The position numbers and the translations under genes were made by a program. The notes beneath the pieces are model-generated. The model did no database searches. It was not told the origin of the DNA and saw only the letters and a program-made list of their open reading frames with translations. Positions 7,854-16,114 of a stretch of DNA of 64,000 nucleotides are shown here, piece after piece; the stretch's first letter is position 1, and each line of letters starts with the position of its first letter. The stretch lies in NCBI RefSeq assembly GCF_900110255.1, contig NZ_FODD01000005.1, forward strand, positions 62,001-126,000. The letters run 5' to 3'. The stretch is from Actinacidiphila rubida. Lineage in GTDB: Bacteria > Actinomycetota > Actinomycetes > Streptomycetales > Streptomycetaceae.

Positions 7854-9198
7854 ACACGAAGGACCCCAGGTCGAGATGGCTCACCGAGCCGTCGGCCCGG
7901 CGCACCACGCGGAGCGTCTCACCCGCGTAGTAGCCCTCACGACCGGTCCAGGTGCCGTCGGGTTCCACGTGGAACCGTGACCCGCGGCCCTGGCCGGTCA
8001 GCGGCGCGAGGTGCAGCTCGCCGCCGGGCCTGACCCGCAGGGCATGGCCGGACGTACCCCAGTACCAGGGGCCGGCGAGGTCCACCAGCGCCGGATCGAG
8101 GTCCGGGTCCGGCCGCCAGGGCGCGGGGAAGGCGGGCTCGGCGTCAGCCGCGATCGCCAGCAGGTCCGCGGCCACCCCGCCGATGGCGAGCCCCGAGGTG
8201 CAGTTGGCGAGGGTGACCGCGCCGATCCCGTCCTCCTCGCTGATCCACAGCGCAGCGAGGAATCCCGGCATCGAGCCGGTGTGCCCGGCCAGCTGACGGC
8301 CGTTGCGCCGGGCCAGCTGCAGGCCGAGGCCGTAGCCCCCGTCGGGGTCCACCGCGGACGGGGGCGCGGCCGGCAGCCGCATCTCCTCCAGGGTGCCGGC
8401 GCTCAGCACCCCGTCACGGCCGGCGGCCAGGAAGGCCGCCCAGCGGGACAGGTCCGCGGCCGTCGACCACAACTGCCCGGCAGGCGCCATGCGTCCGGTC
8501 TCCTGCACGGCCTCGGGCACCATCACGTCGGCCCACGGGTGCACCGCGAACCCGCCCGCGGCCGGCTGGTGCGGCAGCAGCGTGGTCCGGTCCATGCCGA
8601 GCGGCTCCAGCACCTCGGCGGCCAGCGCCTCGCCCCACGGCATCCCGCGCAGCCGCTCCACCACGGCGCCCAGCAGGGCGTATCCGGGGTTGGAGTAGTG
8701 GTAGTGGCGGCCGGGCTGCAGCTTGGCCGGCTCCGGACCGAGCACGTCGGCCAGTTCGGGACGCAGCTCACCCGGCGTGCGCTCCCACCAGGGGCCGGGC
8801 GTCTCGGAGGCCAGGCCCGAGGTGTGGGCGAGGAGTTGGCCGACGGTCACACCGGCGGCCCCGTCGACCACCGGGAGATGACGTCCCACCGGGTCGGTGA
8901 GCTCCAGCCTCCCCTCGTCACGCAGCCGCATCACCAGCACCGCGACGAACGTCTTGGTGATCGAACCGATCCGGTACTGGGTGTCCGCGTCGGGCGCATG
9001 ACCCTCGACCATGCTCTGCGAGCCGGTCCACACCGGCTGCCCGTCGCGCACCACCGCCGCCACCAGCGAGGGCGCGCGGCCCTCGGCCTGGCCGACGGCC
9101 ACCCGGTGCATCAGGGCCCGCCGGGTGGCGGGCAGCAGGCCGCCCGCGTACGCCTGCGGGGAGTCGGTGCCGCTCGGGAACTGGGGCTCAACTGCCAA
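7792..9198 (-). CDS. Serine hydrolase of the beta-lactamase / class C PBP family
   Basis: 468 residues. The catalytic S-x-x-K is in GSITKTF near residue 85, the Y-x-N element is YHYSNPGYALLG, and HTGSMPGF stands in for the KTG box. The C-terminal ~120 residues form a separate beta-rich domain (PWYWGTSGHALRVRP...). Members are esterases, D-aminopeptidases or amidases rather than true beta-lactamases; no signal peptide is visible, so it is probably cytoplasmic. TTG 9198 is the chosen start because AGGAAAGG lies 7 nt before it; the in-frame ATG at 9240 lacks a site. A parS palindrome is embedded in the C-terminal domain, where it encodes FHVEP. Confidence 0.82.
   Translation of the reverse strand: MAVEPQFPSGTDSPQAYAGGLLPATRRALMHRVAVGQAEGRAPSLVAAVVRDGQPVWTGSQSMVEGHAPDADTQYRIGSITKTFVAVLVMRLRDEGRLELTDPVGRHLPVVDGAAGVTVGQLLAHTSGLASETPGPWWERTPGELRPELADVLGPEPAKLQPGRHYHYSNPGYALLGAVVERLRGMPWGEALAAEVLEPLGMDRTTLLPHQPAAGGFAVHPWADVMVPEAVQETGRMAPAGQLWSTAADLSRWAAFLAAGRDGVLSAGTLEEMRLPAAPPSAVDPDGGYGLGLQLARRNGRQLAGHTGSMPGFLAALWISEEDGIGAVTLANCTSGLAIGGVAADLLAIAADAEPAFPAPWRPDPDLDPALVDLAGPWYWGTSGHALRVRPGGELHLAPLTGQGRGSRFHVEPDGTWTGREGYYAGETLRVVRRADGSVSHLDLGSFVFTREPYDPSAPVPGGFPGWR
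7962..7975. other. parS: parS site 2 (GTTCCACGTGGAAC), in the serine hydrolase gene
   Basis: Perfect ParB-site palindrome inside coding sequence, read on the minus strand as R-F-H-V-E-P. Confidence 0.88.
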
Positions 9199-9240
9199 CT
9201 GTTCGCCTTTCCTGTCGCTGTCGACGGCCCGGCGCAGCAA

Positions 9241-9278
9241 CGGCCGGGCCCGTGCCGCGCCCGCGGTGGGCCCGGCCG
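9241..9278 (-). terminator. Hairpin between methyltransferase and serine hydrolase
   Basis: Perfect 11-bp arms CGGCCGGGCCC / GGGCCCGGCCG with a 16-nt loop, between the methyltransferase stop (9309) and the serine hydrolase start (9198) on the minus strand. It probably separates the two transcripts or attenuates read-through. Confidence 0.45.
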
Positions 9279-9308
9279 CGCACCCACGCGGGGCACACGG
9301 CCGTCATG

Positions 9309-10166
9309 CTAATCGGCCGTCCCGGTCTCCTCACGGAAACGGACGGCGACGATCGACATCCGCAGCGCACGCAGGCCGGGGATCAGGTGCGACAGCGGCG
9401 CGATCGCGTACGGGCCGCGGCCCCGGCCCAGCCGCAGGCTCCGCACCCCGGCGATGTACGGGGAGGCCGAGGCCACCTTGCGGTACTCCTTGACGTCCAT
9501 CCCCCACTCCCAGCGCGGCGCCCGGTAGCCGCCGTCGGCCGGGTCCATCGCGCCGGCCTGGTTGCGGGCCACCATGGCCCGCGGCAGTGCGTCGAAGAGG
9601 AACCGGCCGCCGGGGAAGCGCTCGGCGCACGCGGCGATGAGGCCCTTGGCGTCCCGTTCCGGCAGGTACATCAGCAGTCCCTGGGCGGTCACCAGCACGT
9701 CCCGGCCGGGCACGTCGGCGCCCACCTCGTCCATCCAGCGCAGGTCCAGCGCCGAGCAGGCGAGGCTGCGGCGGCGCGGCGGATCGTCGGGCAGCAGTGT
9801 CCGGCGCACCTCGACGGTCTCGGGCAGGTCGACCGTGAGCCAGCGCACCCGGCCGTCGTCGACCCGCCAGAACTGCGTCTCCAGGCCCTCGCCGAGTGCC
9901 ACCACCGTGCCACCGGGGCGTTCCGCGACGAAGCGCCGCACCTCGTCGTCCAGGCAGCGCACCCGCAGGGCGTGCCACTGCGCCATGGCGGTGCCGAACC
10001 GCTCGAAGGGGTAGTCGATGCGGTCCACCAGCTCGACGGCCCGCGGGTCGTCGAGCAGCCGCGAGCCGGGCCGCCGGGCCTCGGCCGCCCGGTTGTACAG
10101 ATTCCACAGCAGCGTCTCGGGGACGCCTTCCAACGCGACCTTGATCCTGCCGTTCTCCTCTGACAT
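9309..10166 (-). CDS. SAM-dependent methyltransferase, leucine-carboxyl-methyltransferase (Ppm/LCM) family
   Basis: 285 residues. Family features are the N-terminal ETLLWNLYNRAAEA, RLLDDPRAVELVDRIDYPF, and the SAM-binding stretch GGTVVALGEGLETQFWRVDDG followed by WLTVDLPETV. LCM-type proteins in actinomycetes often O-methylate carboxylates in secondary metabolism, but many are orphan genes; no biosynthetic cluster is visible here. ATG 10166 (MSEENGRIK) is chosen because the conserved fold starts just after it. It is divergent from the GH3 gene. Confidence 0.82.
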   Translation of the reverse strand: MSEENGRIKVALEGVPETLLWNLYNRAAEARRPGSRLLDDPRAVELVDRIDYPFERFGTAMAQWHALRVRCLDDEVRRFVAERPGGTVVALGEGLETQFWRVDDGRVRWLTVDLPETVEVRRTLLPDDPPRRRSLACSALDLRWMDEVGADVPGRDVLVTAQGLLMYLPERDAKGLIAACAERFPGGRFLFDALPRAMVARNQAGAMDPADGGYRAPRWEWGMDVKEYRKVASASPYIAGVRSLRLGRGRGPYAIAPLSHLIPGLRALRMSIVAVRFREETGTAD

Positions 10167-10205
10167 GACCTCAGGCTCCCACCGGTGCGGGCGATGTGAG
10201 AAAGG

Positions 10206-10234
10206 TTGACACTCCCTCAGCGCGGGCGTAGATA
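10206..10234 (+). promoter_or_regulatory. Sigma-70-type promoter of the GH3 gene
   Basis: TTGACA (10206-10211), a 17-bp spacer, and TAGATA (10229-10234), unusually close to the housekeeping consensus for this organism. The expected transcription start is near 10241. Confidence 0.65.
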
Positions 10235-10246
10235 TCACGACGGTCA

Positions 10247-10258
10247 GAGAGCGCTCTC
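10247..10258. promoter_or_regulatory. LacI-type operator palindrome GAGAGCGCTCTC
   Basis: Perfect 12-bp palindrome centred on GCGC, just after the predicted GH3 transcription start. It resembles the GAGCGCTC core of streptomycete LacI-family sugar regulators such as CebR. Repressor binding here would block the promoter at 10206-10234. Confidence 0.6.
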
Positions 10259-10317
10259 AGCACAGCGCAGCGGTTCACCCCCCACCAGAGCCGACATCCG
10301 ACAGAGGAGCCCACGAC

Positions 10318-13300
10318 ATGAGGGTCACCCCACGCGACCTCCTGCCTGGCCGTAAACGTTTCCGACGATCACCTCAGAGCGTGTTCCTGCTCGCCCTCGC
10401 GCTGATCGCCTCCCTCTACCTCTCCCTCGCCCCGACCTCCACCCACGCGGCCACGCCCACGCTGCTCTCACAGGGCAAGCCGGCCACGGCCTCCTCGGTC
10501 CAGGACGCCTTCACCCCGAACGCCGCGGTGGACGGCGACACCGGCACCCGCTGGTCGAGCCTGGCCGCGGACCCGCAGTGGCTCCAGGTCGACCTGGGAT
10601 CCAGCCAGCCGCTCACGCAGGTCGTCCTGAACTGGGAGACGGCGTACGCGACCGCGTTCCAGATCCAGGCCTCGACCGACGGTTCCACGTGGAACACGCT
10701 GTACTCGACCACGACCGGCACCGGCGGCACCCAGACGCTGACCGTCTCCGGATCGGGCCGCTACGTGCGCATGTACGGCACCCAGCGGGCCACCCAATGG
10801 GGCTACTCGCTCTGGGAGTTCCAGGTCTACGGTGGCTCGGGCACCCCTCCGGCCACCTGCGGCACGACCACGGCCGCACTCGGCAAGCCCGCCACCGCGT
10901 CGTCCACGGAGAACGCGGGCACGCCCGCTTCGGCGGCCTTCGACGGCAACGCCGGCACCCGCTGGTCCAGCGCGGCCTCCGACCCGCAGTGGGTCCAGGT
11001 CGACCTGGGCTCCTCGCAGACCCTCTGCGGCGCGCAGCTGATCTGGGAGACCGCGTACGCGAAGGCGTACCAGATCCAGGTCTCCGACACCGGCAACGCC
11101 AACGACTGGCACACCGTGTACTCCACGACCACCGGGCCCGGCGGCACCGAGAACCTGAGCTTCGACGCCACCGGCCGCTACGTGCGGATGTACGGCACGG
11201 TGCGCGCCACCCAGTACGGCTACTCCCTCTGGGAGTTCACGATCCTCACGCCGGGCGGCACCGGCACCCCGCCGGGCGGCGGCGACGGCAGCTGCCCCTG
11301 GGTGGGCTCCACCGCGCCCGTCGCCACCCGCGTCGCGCAGGTCATGGCGCAGATGACCACGGCGCAGAAGGTGTCGATCCTGCACGGCAACAACAACTCC
11401 TCGCCGTACATCGGCAACATCACCGGCATCCCCTCGCTGTGCATCCCCGACATCGGCCTCCAGGACGGCCCGCACGGTGTCGGCGACGGGCTCGGCGGCG
11501 TCACGCAGATGCCCTCCGCCAACGCCTCCGCGGCGACCTGGGACACCACGCTGGAGCAGCAGTACGGATCGGCGATCGGCGCGGAGTTCGCGGGCAAGGG
11601 CGTCCAGGTGGCGCTGGGCCCGACGCTGAACATCGTGCGCGACCCGCGCTGGGGCCGGTCCTTCGAGACGTTCAGCGAGGACCCGTACCTCAACGGGCAG
11701 CTGGCCGCCGCCGACATCCGCGGCATCCAGAGCCAGGGCGTGATGGCCGAGATGAAGCACGTGGCCGTCTACAACATCGAGAATCCGGCGGGCACGGTCG
11801 TCGTCGACAAGCGCACCCTGCAGGAGCTGTACCTGCCGGCGTTCCAGGCGGCGGTGCAGCAGGGCTCGCCGGCGGCGGCGATGTGCGCCTACAGCGTGGT
11901 CAACAGCGTCCCCGCCTGCCAGAACCCCGACCTGATGAACACCGGGCTCTACCAGCAGGCGAACTTCGGCGGCTTCATCACCAGCGACTGGGGCGGCACC
12001 CACTCGACGGTGGAGTCCGCCAACGCGGGCCTGACGGTCGAGATGCCCAACGGCTACTTCTACGCCGACTTCCTCGCCCAGGCCGTCGCCAGCGGCACCG
12101 TCAGCCAGGCCACGCTGGACACGATGGTCAGCCGGCTGCTCACCCAGTTCTTCGCGTTCGGCCTGTTCGACAAGGCGCCCAGCGGTTCCAACGACGCCAC
12201 CGTCACCACGCCGGCCCACGCGCAGGTCGCGCTGCAGGGCGCGGAGGAGGGCGCGGTGCTGCTGAAGAACAACGGCATCCTGCCGCTGTCCACCGCCACC
12301 ACCCACTCGATCGCGGTGATCGGCTGGGACGGCGGCGCGGGCGTGCAGACCATCGGCGGCGGCAGCGCCACGGTCACCAGCCCCGGCACGGTGTGGCCGA
12401 TCACCGGCATGCAGAACCGGGTCGCCGGCACCGGCACCACCGTCCAGTACAACGACGCGACCAACCTCGCGTCGGCGGTGAGCCTCGCCCGCGGCTCCGA
12501 CGTCGCGATCGTCTACGCGTCGGACAACTACGGCAACGAGGAGCACGACACCACCACGCTCGACCTGCCGAACAACGGCGGCGGCTCCGTCGCCGAGAAC
12601 GACATGATCGCCCAGGTCGCGGCGGCGAACCCGCACACCATCGTGGTGCTGAACAACAACTCGGCGATCAACATGCCGTGGCTGAACCAGGTCGCGGGCG
12701 TCTTCGAGGCGTTCTACCCGGGCCAGCAGATCGGCACCGCGATGGCGGCGCTGCTCTTCGGCGACGTCAATCCGTCGGGCAAACTCCCGGTCACCTTCCC
12801 CAAGTCGCTCGCGGACGTGCCCGCGAACACCCCGGCGCAGTGGCCGGGCACCAACGGGCAGGTGCAGTACAGCGAGAGCCTGAACGTCGGCTACAAGTGG
12901 TACGACACCAAGAACATCACGCCGCTCTTCCCGTTCGGCTTCGGCCTGTCGTACACCACCTTCGGGTTCAGCAACCTCCAGGTGGGCGCGCTCAGCGGGA
13001 ACACCGCGACCGTGCACGTGACGGTCACCAACACCGGATCGCGGGCCGGCACCGACGTCGCCCAGCTGTACGTCGGCGATCCGGCGTCCACCGGCGAGCC
13101 GGTGCACCAGCTCCGCGGCTTCCAGCGGGTGACCCTCAACCCCGGCCAGGCGCAGACCCTGACGTTCACCGTCAGCACCCACGACCTCGCCTACTGGAAC
13201 ACCGGCAGCAGCAACTGGACGACCGCGGCCGGCTCCTACCAGATCCTGCTGGGCGACTCCTCGCGCAACCTGCCGGTGTCCGGGACGCTCACCGTGCCGA

Positions 13301-13668
13301 CCACCGTCAACGGGGCCGCGGCCCCGGCGGCCGCCCCCGCCTCCGTCATGGCGAAGGCGGCCGGCGGCGCGACGAGCACGGCGGCGAGTACGGCGGCGGG
13401 AACGGCGACCGCCGCGGCCGGCCTGTCCGTGCCGAACCCGTACGGCATGAGCAGCCCGCTGCACCACGCGGTCGACTGGGTCCTCGACCCGAACGCGGCG
13501 GCCGGCACGTCCTGGACCGCGACGGGCCTGCCGCCGGGTGTCACCGTCGACGCGTCGGGCCGGCTCACCGGCGCGGGCACCGCCAAGGGCACCTACACCG
13601 TGACGGTCACCGCCCGCGGCGCCTCGGGCGCGAGCGGCGCCGCCACCTTCGTGTGGACGGTCACCTGA
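10318..13668 (+). CDS. Secreted GH3 beta-glycosidase with two discoidin (F5/8C) domains
   Basis: 1116 residues. A signal peptide (RRSPQSVFLLALALIASLYL, cut near THA-AT) shows export. Two near-duplicate F5/8-type-C carbohydrate-binding domains follow (about 50-173 and 184-312). The GH3 barrel starts near 330, with KHVAVYNIENP and the nucleophile Asp557 in FITSDWGG, then the GH3 C-domain and an Fn3-like domain (about 880-990). An Ala/Thr-rich linker and a C-terminal Ig-like module (GLPPGVTVDASGRLTG) complete it. GH3 enzymes release glucose, xylose or GlcNAc from non-reducing ends; specificity cannot be read. ATG 10318 has GAGGAG upstream. A parS site lies in the first discoidin domain. Confidence 0.88.
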   Translation: MRVTPRDLLPGRKRFRRSPQSVFLLALALIASLYLSLAPTSTHAATPTLLSQGKPATASSVQDAFTPNAAVDGDTGTRWSSLAADPQWLQVDLGSSQPLTQVVLNWETAYATAFQIQASTDGSTWNTLYSTTTGTGGTQTLTVSGSGRYVRMYGTQRATQWGYSLWEFQVYGGSGTPPATCGTTTAALGKPATASSTENAGTPASAAFDGNAGTRWSSAASDPQWVQVDLGSSQTLCGAQLIWETAYAKAYQIQVSDTGNANDWHTVYSTTTGPGGTENLSFDATGRYVRMYGTVRATQYGYSLWEFTILTPGGTGTPPGGGDGSCPWVGSTAPVATRVAQVMAQMTTAQKVSILHGNNNSSPYIGNITGIPSLCIPDIGLQDGPHGVGDGLGGVTQMPSANASAATWDTTLEQQYGSAIGAEFAGKGVQVALGPTLNIVRDPRWGRSFETFSEDPYLNGQLAAADIRGIQSQGVMAEMKHVAVYNIENPAGTVVVDKRTLQELYLPAFQAAVQQGSPAAAMCAYSVVNSVPACQNPDLMNTGLYQQANFGGFITSDWGGTHSTVESANAGLTVEMPNGYFYADFLAQAVASGTVSQATLDTMVSRLLTQFFAFGLFDKAPSGSNDATVTTPAHAQVALQGAEEGAVLLKNNGILPLSTATTHSIAVIGWDGGAGVQTIGGGSATVTSPGTVWPITGMQNRVAGTGTTVQYNDATNLASAVSLARGSDVAIVYASDNYGNEEHDTTTLDLPNNGGGSVAENDMIAQVAAANPHTIVVLNNNSAINMPWLNQVAGVFEAFYPGQQIGTAMAALLFGDVNPSGKLPVTFPKSLADVPANTPAQWPGTNGQVQYSESLNVGYKWYDTKNITPLFPFGFGLSYTTFGFSNLQVGALSGNTATVHVTVTNTGSRAGTDVAQLYVGDPASTGEPVHQLRGFQRVTLNPGQAQTLTFTVSTHDLAYWNTGSSNWTTAAGSYQILLGDSSRNLPVSGTLTVPTTVNGAAAPAAAPASVMAKAAGGATSTAASTAAGTATAAAGLSVPNPYGMSSPLHHAVDWVLDPNAAAGTSWTATGLPPGVTVDASGRLTGAGTAKGTYTVTVTARGASGASGAATFVWTVT
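10682..10695. other. parS: parS site 3 (GTTCCACGTGGAAC), in the GH3 gene
   Basis: Perfect ParB-site palindrome inside the first discoidin-domain coding sequence, read as G-S-T-W-N-T. Confidence 0.88.
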
Positions 13669-13709
13669 CGGCGCGCCGCCGCACGGCGGCCGTCCGACCC
13701 GCGTGAACC

Positions 13710-13754
13710 GGGCGCGGGCCGACCGGGTTTCGTCTGCCCGGCCGGCCCGCGCCC
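13710..13754 (+). terminator. Strong terminator after the GH3 gene
   Basis: 18-bp arms (13710-13727 and 13737-13754) with one mismatch and a 9-nt loop tttcgtctg, 41 bp past the stop. Confidence 0.7.
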
Positions 13755-13770
13755 GTGCGATAGTCGAGCC

Positions 13771-14514
13771 ATGGCCGACGGCGTGGAGGCACTCCTCGAC
13801 CGCTTCCTCGAAGGGATCCAGGAGGCGGTCCCGCTGGACGCCCTGTGGGCCCACGGCTCCCTGGCACTCGGCGACTTCCAGCCCGGACGCAGCGACCTCG
13901 ACATGATCGCCGTGGTCCGCTGCGCGCCCGACGCCGCACAGCGCGACCGGCTGCAGGACCTCCACCGGGAACTGGAGGCCGCCCACCCGCAGGCCGAGAA
14001 GCTGCACTGCTCGTACGTGGTGCGCGACCGGCTCCCCGACCACGACGTACGCCACCTGACGTGGGCCCACCGCGAGCTCATGCACCGGACGGTGACCCCG
14101 GTCAGCAGGCGCGAACTGCGCACCGGCGACCTGTCGTTGTCCGGGCCGCCGCCCAGCGCCCTCCTGCCCGAGGTCACCGACGCCGAGCTCGCCGACTTCG
14201 TCCGCCGCGACCTGCGCACGTTCTGGCTGCCGGCCACCGGCAAGCCCGTGCGCTGGCTGCAGGACATCTGGGTCGACCTCGGCGCCCTCACCACCGCCAG
14301 GGCCGGCGTCACCCTCACCGACGGGCGCCTGATCAGCAAGGGCGAGGCCCTCGACGTCCTGCCCGCGCTCGGCGCCCCGCCCGACCTCATCGACGACATC
14401 CGCGCCCGCCGCTACGGCACCCCGCAGCCCCTGACCGCCCCCCAGCGCGTCCGCCGCGCCCGCCAGGCCCGCGCCTTCACCCGCGCCGCGATCCAGCGCG
14501 TCCTCACCGCGTGA
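13771..14514 (+). CDS. Nucleotidyltransferase-fold protein, aminoglycoside adenylyltransferase-like
   Basis: 247 residues. The N-terminal polymerase-beta-type nucleotidyltransferase motif is present: HGSLALGDFQPGRSDLDMIA, that is GS followed by the metal-binding D-x-D. A helical C-terminal part (FVRRDLRTFWLPATGKPVRWLQ) resembles the AadA/DUF4111 arrangement. These enzymes transfer AMP to a small molecule, classically streptomycin or spectinomycin, but chromosomal homologues are mostly uncharacterised. ATG 13771 follows directly after the GH3 terminator. It ends convergent with the next gene. Confidence 0.7.
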   Translation: MADGVEALLDRFLEGIQEAVPLDALWAHGSLALGDFQPGRSDLDMIAVVRCAPDAAQRDRLQDLHRELEAAHPQAEKLHCSYVVRDRLPDHDVRHLTWAHRELMHRTVTPVSRRELRTGDLSLSGPPPSALLPEVTDAELADFVRRDLRTFWLPATGKPVRWLQDIWVDLGALTTARAGVTLTDGRLISKGEALDVLPALGAPPDLIDDIRARRYGTPQPLTAPQRVRRARQARAFTRAAIQRVLTA

Positions 14515-14557
14515 CGCCGGCCCGGGCCGGTCAGTCCGGGCCGTTCATCCGGTCCGG

Positions 14558-15337
14558 TCAGTCCGCGGTCCCCGCGTCCGCCGGGCCCGCGGCCAGGCCG
14601 TGCAGGAACTCGGCCTTGAGCTCCCCCGGTGTGCGGGAGGTCATGCGCGGGACCTCGGCGTTCCACTCCCGCGCGAAGTCGTCGAGGCCGCGCCGGTAGG
14701 CGCGGCGGAGGAAGAAGCCGCCCAGGACGGCGGCCACGGCGGCGGGCGGACGGGCCCAGCCGCGGCCCCGCGAGGTGACCGCGACGACGGTCCGCCACCG
14801 GCCGTCCTTCGCCCGCGTCATCGTGACCCGCACGGCCGCCCTGACGAGCGGGTGGCGCAGGTCGGCGGTCAGCGGCGCCGGGCCGCCGGGCGTCTGGCCC
14901 CACCATGCGCGCAGGTCCAGCGCGGCCTTCACCCGGCCACGCCGGTACCGCGACCCGGAGCCCCGGACGTCCCCCGACCACTTCAGGGCCGCGGGGCTGT
15001 CCACCCCGCGGAGCTCCGCCTCCCCCCGCACCCGCAGCTCCGCGGACGTCCCCTCGTACCGCAGGCGGATTGCCGAGCGGTCCCAGGCCCGCACGTCCAC
15101 GCGATGCGTGAAGGCCACGACGCCCGCGTCGTCGACGTCCTCGATCAGATAGCGGGCGCCGCGCCCGATGTGGTGCCCCGCCGCGAGCCGTACCGCCGGC
15201 ACCCGCTCACCGCCCGCGAACAGGCGCTTGCGTTCCTCCCGGAGCTCCTCCACCGCGTCGACCACGGCGCGCAGTGCGTCCTCGAACCAGTCGCGCGGCA
15301 CGGGCTCCAGCGTCACGGCATGCCGAAGCGTCACCAT
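14558..15337 (-). CDS. Conserved-looking protein of unknown function
   Basis: 259 residues; I do not recognise the family. It is rich in Arg, Ala and Val, with a predicted helical start (WFEDALRAVVDAVEELREERKRL), a long beta-like middle and a weakly hydrophobic segment PPAAVAAVLGGFF near residue 205. No signal peptide or catalytic motif is evident. ATG 15337 (MVTLRHAV) is preceded by a G-rich AGGATCGGGGG. The reading frame is open far upstream on this strand, but that part is antisense to the GNAT gene and is not believed. Codon third positions are GC-rich as in its neighbours, supporting a real gene. Confidence 0.6.
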   Translation of the reverse strand: MVTLRHAVTLEPVPRDWFEDALRAVVDAVEELREERKRLFAGGERVPAVRLAAGHHIGRGARYLIEDVDDAGVVAFTHRVDVRAWDRSAIRLRYEGTSAELRVRGEAELRGVDSPAALKWSGDVRGSGSRYRRGRVKAALDLRAWWGQTPGGPAPLTADLRHPLVRAAVRVTMTRAKDGRWRTVVAVTSRGRGWARPPAAVAAVLGGFFLRRAYRRGLDDFAREWNAEVPRMTSRTPGELKAEFLHGLAAGPADAGTAD

Positions 15338-15538
15338 CCCCCGATCCTGGCAGCCGTGTCCGGCCCGGCGGAAGAGCCCGCCCGCCACGAACGGCACCCG
15401 CCGGCGCCTGACCGCGCCCGCCGACACGAGCCTGACGCGTCCTAACCTTCGACGCCCGCCGGACGCGGTACCCCACCGCGTGAGCGCCCGCACGACGCGA
15501 TTACCGCCGAGGCCGGTGCACTCGGCAGGATGGGTGCC

Positions 15539-16072
15539 ATGACCGAGATCCAGACCCCTCGCCTCATCCTCCGCCGCTGGCAGGACGACGACCTCCCGCC
15601 CATGGCGGAGATCAACGCGGACCCGCAGGTCATGCGCTGGATCGGGGACGGCTCCGTCCGCGATCCGGACCAGACGGCGGCGGACATCGAACGCTGGGAG
15701 GAGGAGTGGGACGAGGAGGGCTTCGGTCTCTTCGCCGTCGAGCTGCTGGCCTCGGGCGAGCTGGCCGGCTTCGCGGGCCTGTCCGTGCCCTACTTCCTGC
15801 CCGAGGTGCTGCCCGCTGTGGAGATCGGCTGGCGCCTCGGCCGGCAGTACTGGGGCCAGGGCTACGCCTCCGAAGCCGCCCACGCCGCCCTGGAGTTCGC
15901 CGTCCAGGACCGCGGTCTCGATCGCGTCATCAGCATCAGCAGGGTGGGCAACGACGCCTCGGAGAACGTGATGCGCAAGCTCGGCATGGTCCTGGAACGC
16001 GAGACGACCCATCCGGTGTACGGCCATCCCCTCCACGTTCACGCCATCGACCTGACCGAGTTCCACTCCTGA
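15539..16072 (+). CDS. GNAT acetyltransferase, RimJ/RimL type
   Basis: 177 residues. TPRLILRRWQDDDLPPM is the usual opening of RimJ/RimL-like N-acetyltransferases; the acetyl-CoA loop is GRQYWGQGYASEAAHAAL and the late motif is NDASENVMRKLGM. Substrates range from ribosomal proteins to small molecules, and here the target is unknown. ATG 15539 is preferred over the GTG codons at 15530 and 15534 because it starts exactly at the conserved MTEIQTPRL. It is convergent with dnaB across about 40 bp. Confidence 0.82.
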   Translation: MTEIQTPRLILRRWQDDDLPPMAEINADPQVMRWIGDGSVRDPDQTAADIERWEEEWDEEGFGLFAVELLASGELAGFAGLSVPYFLPEVLPAVEIGWRLGRQYWGQGYASEAAHAALEFAVQDRGLDRVISISRVGNDASENVMRKLGMVLERETTHPVYGHPLHVHAIDLTEFHS

Positions 16073-16114
16073 TCCGGCCACCCGTCCCGCGGGCACCGAC
16101 AGGGCGGGCAACCG

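Noticed and set aside
10468..14085. Open minus-strand frame of about 1200 codons opposite the GH3 and nucleotidyltransferase genes
   Set aside because: Low-complexity Arg/Gly/Ala/Val composition, no motif or ribosome site; a by-product of high GC at third positions of the plus-strand genes.
14517..14530. Palindrome CCGGCCCGGGCCGG between convergent genes considered as a terminator
   Set aside because: It has no loop and such GC palindromes are frequent by chance in this composition.
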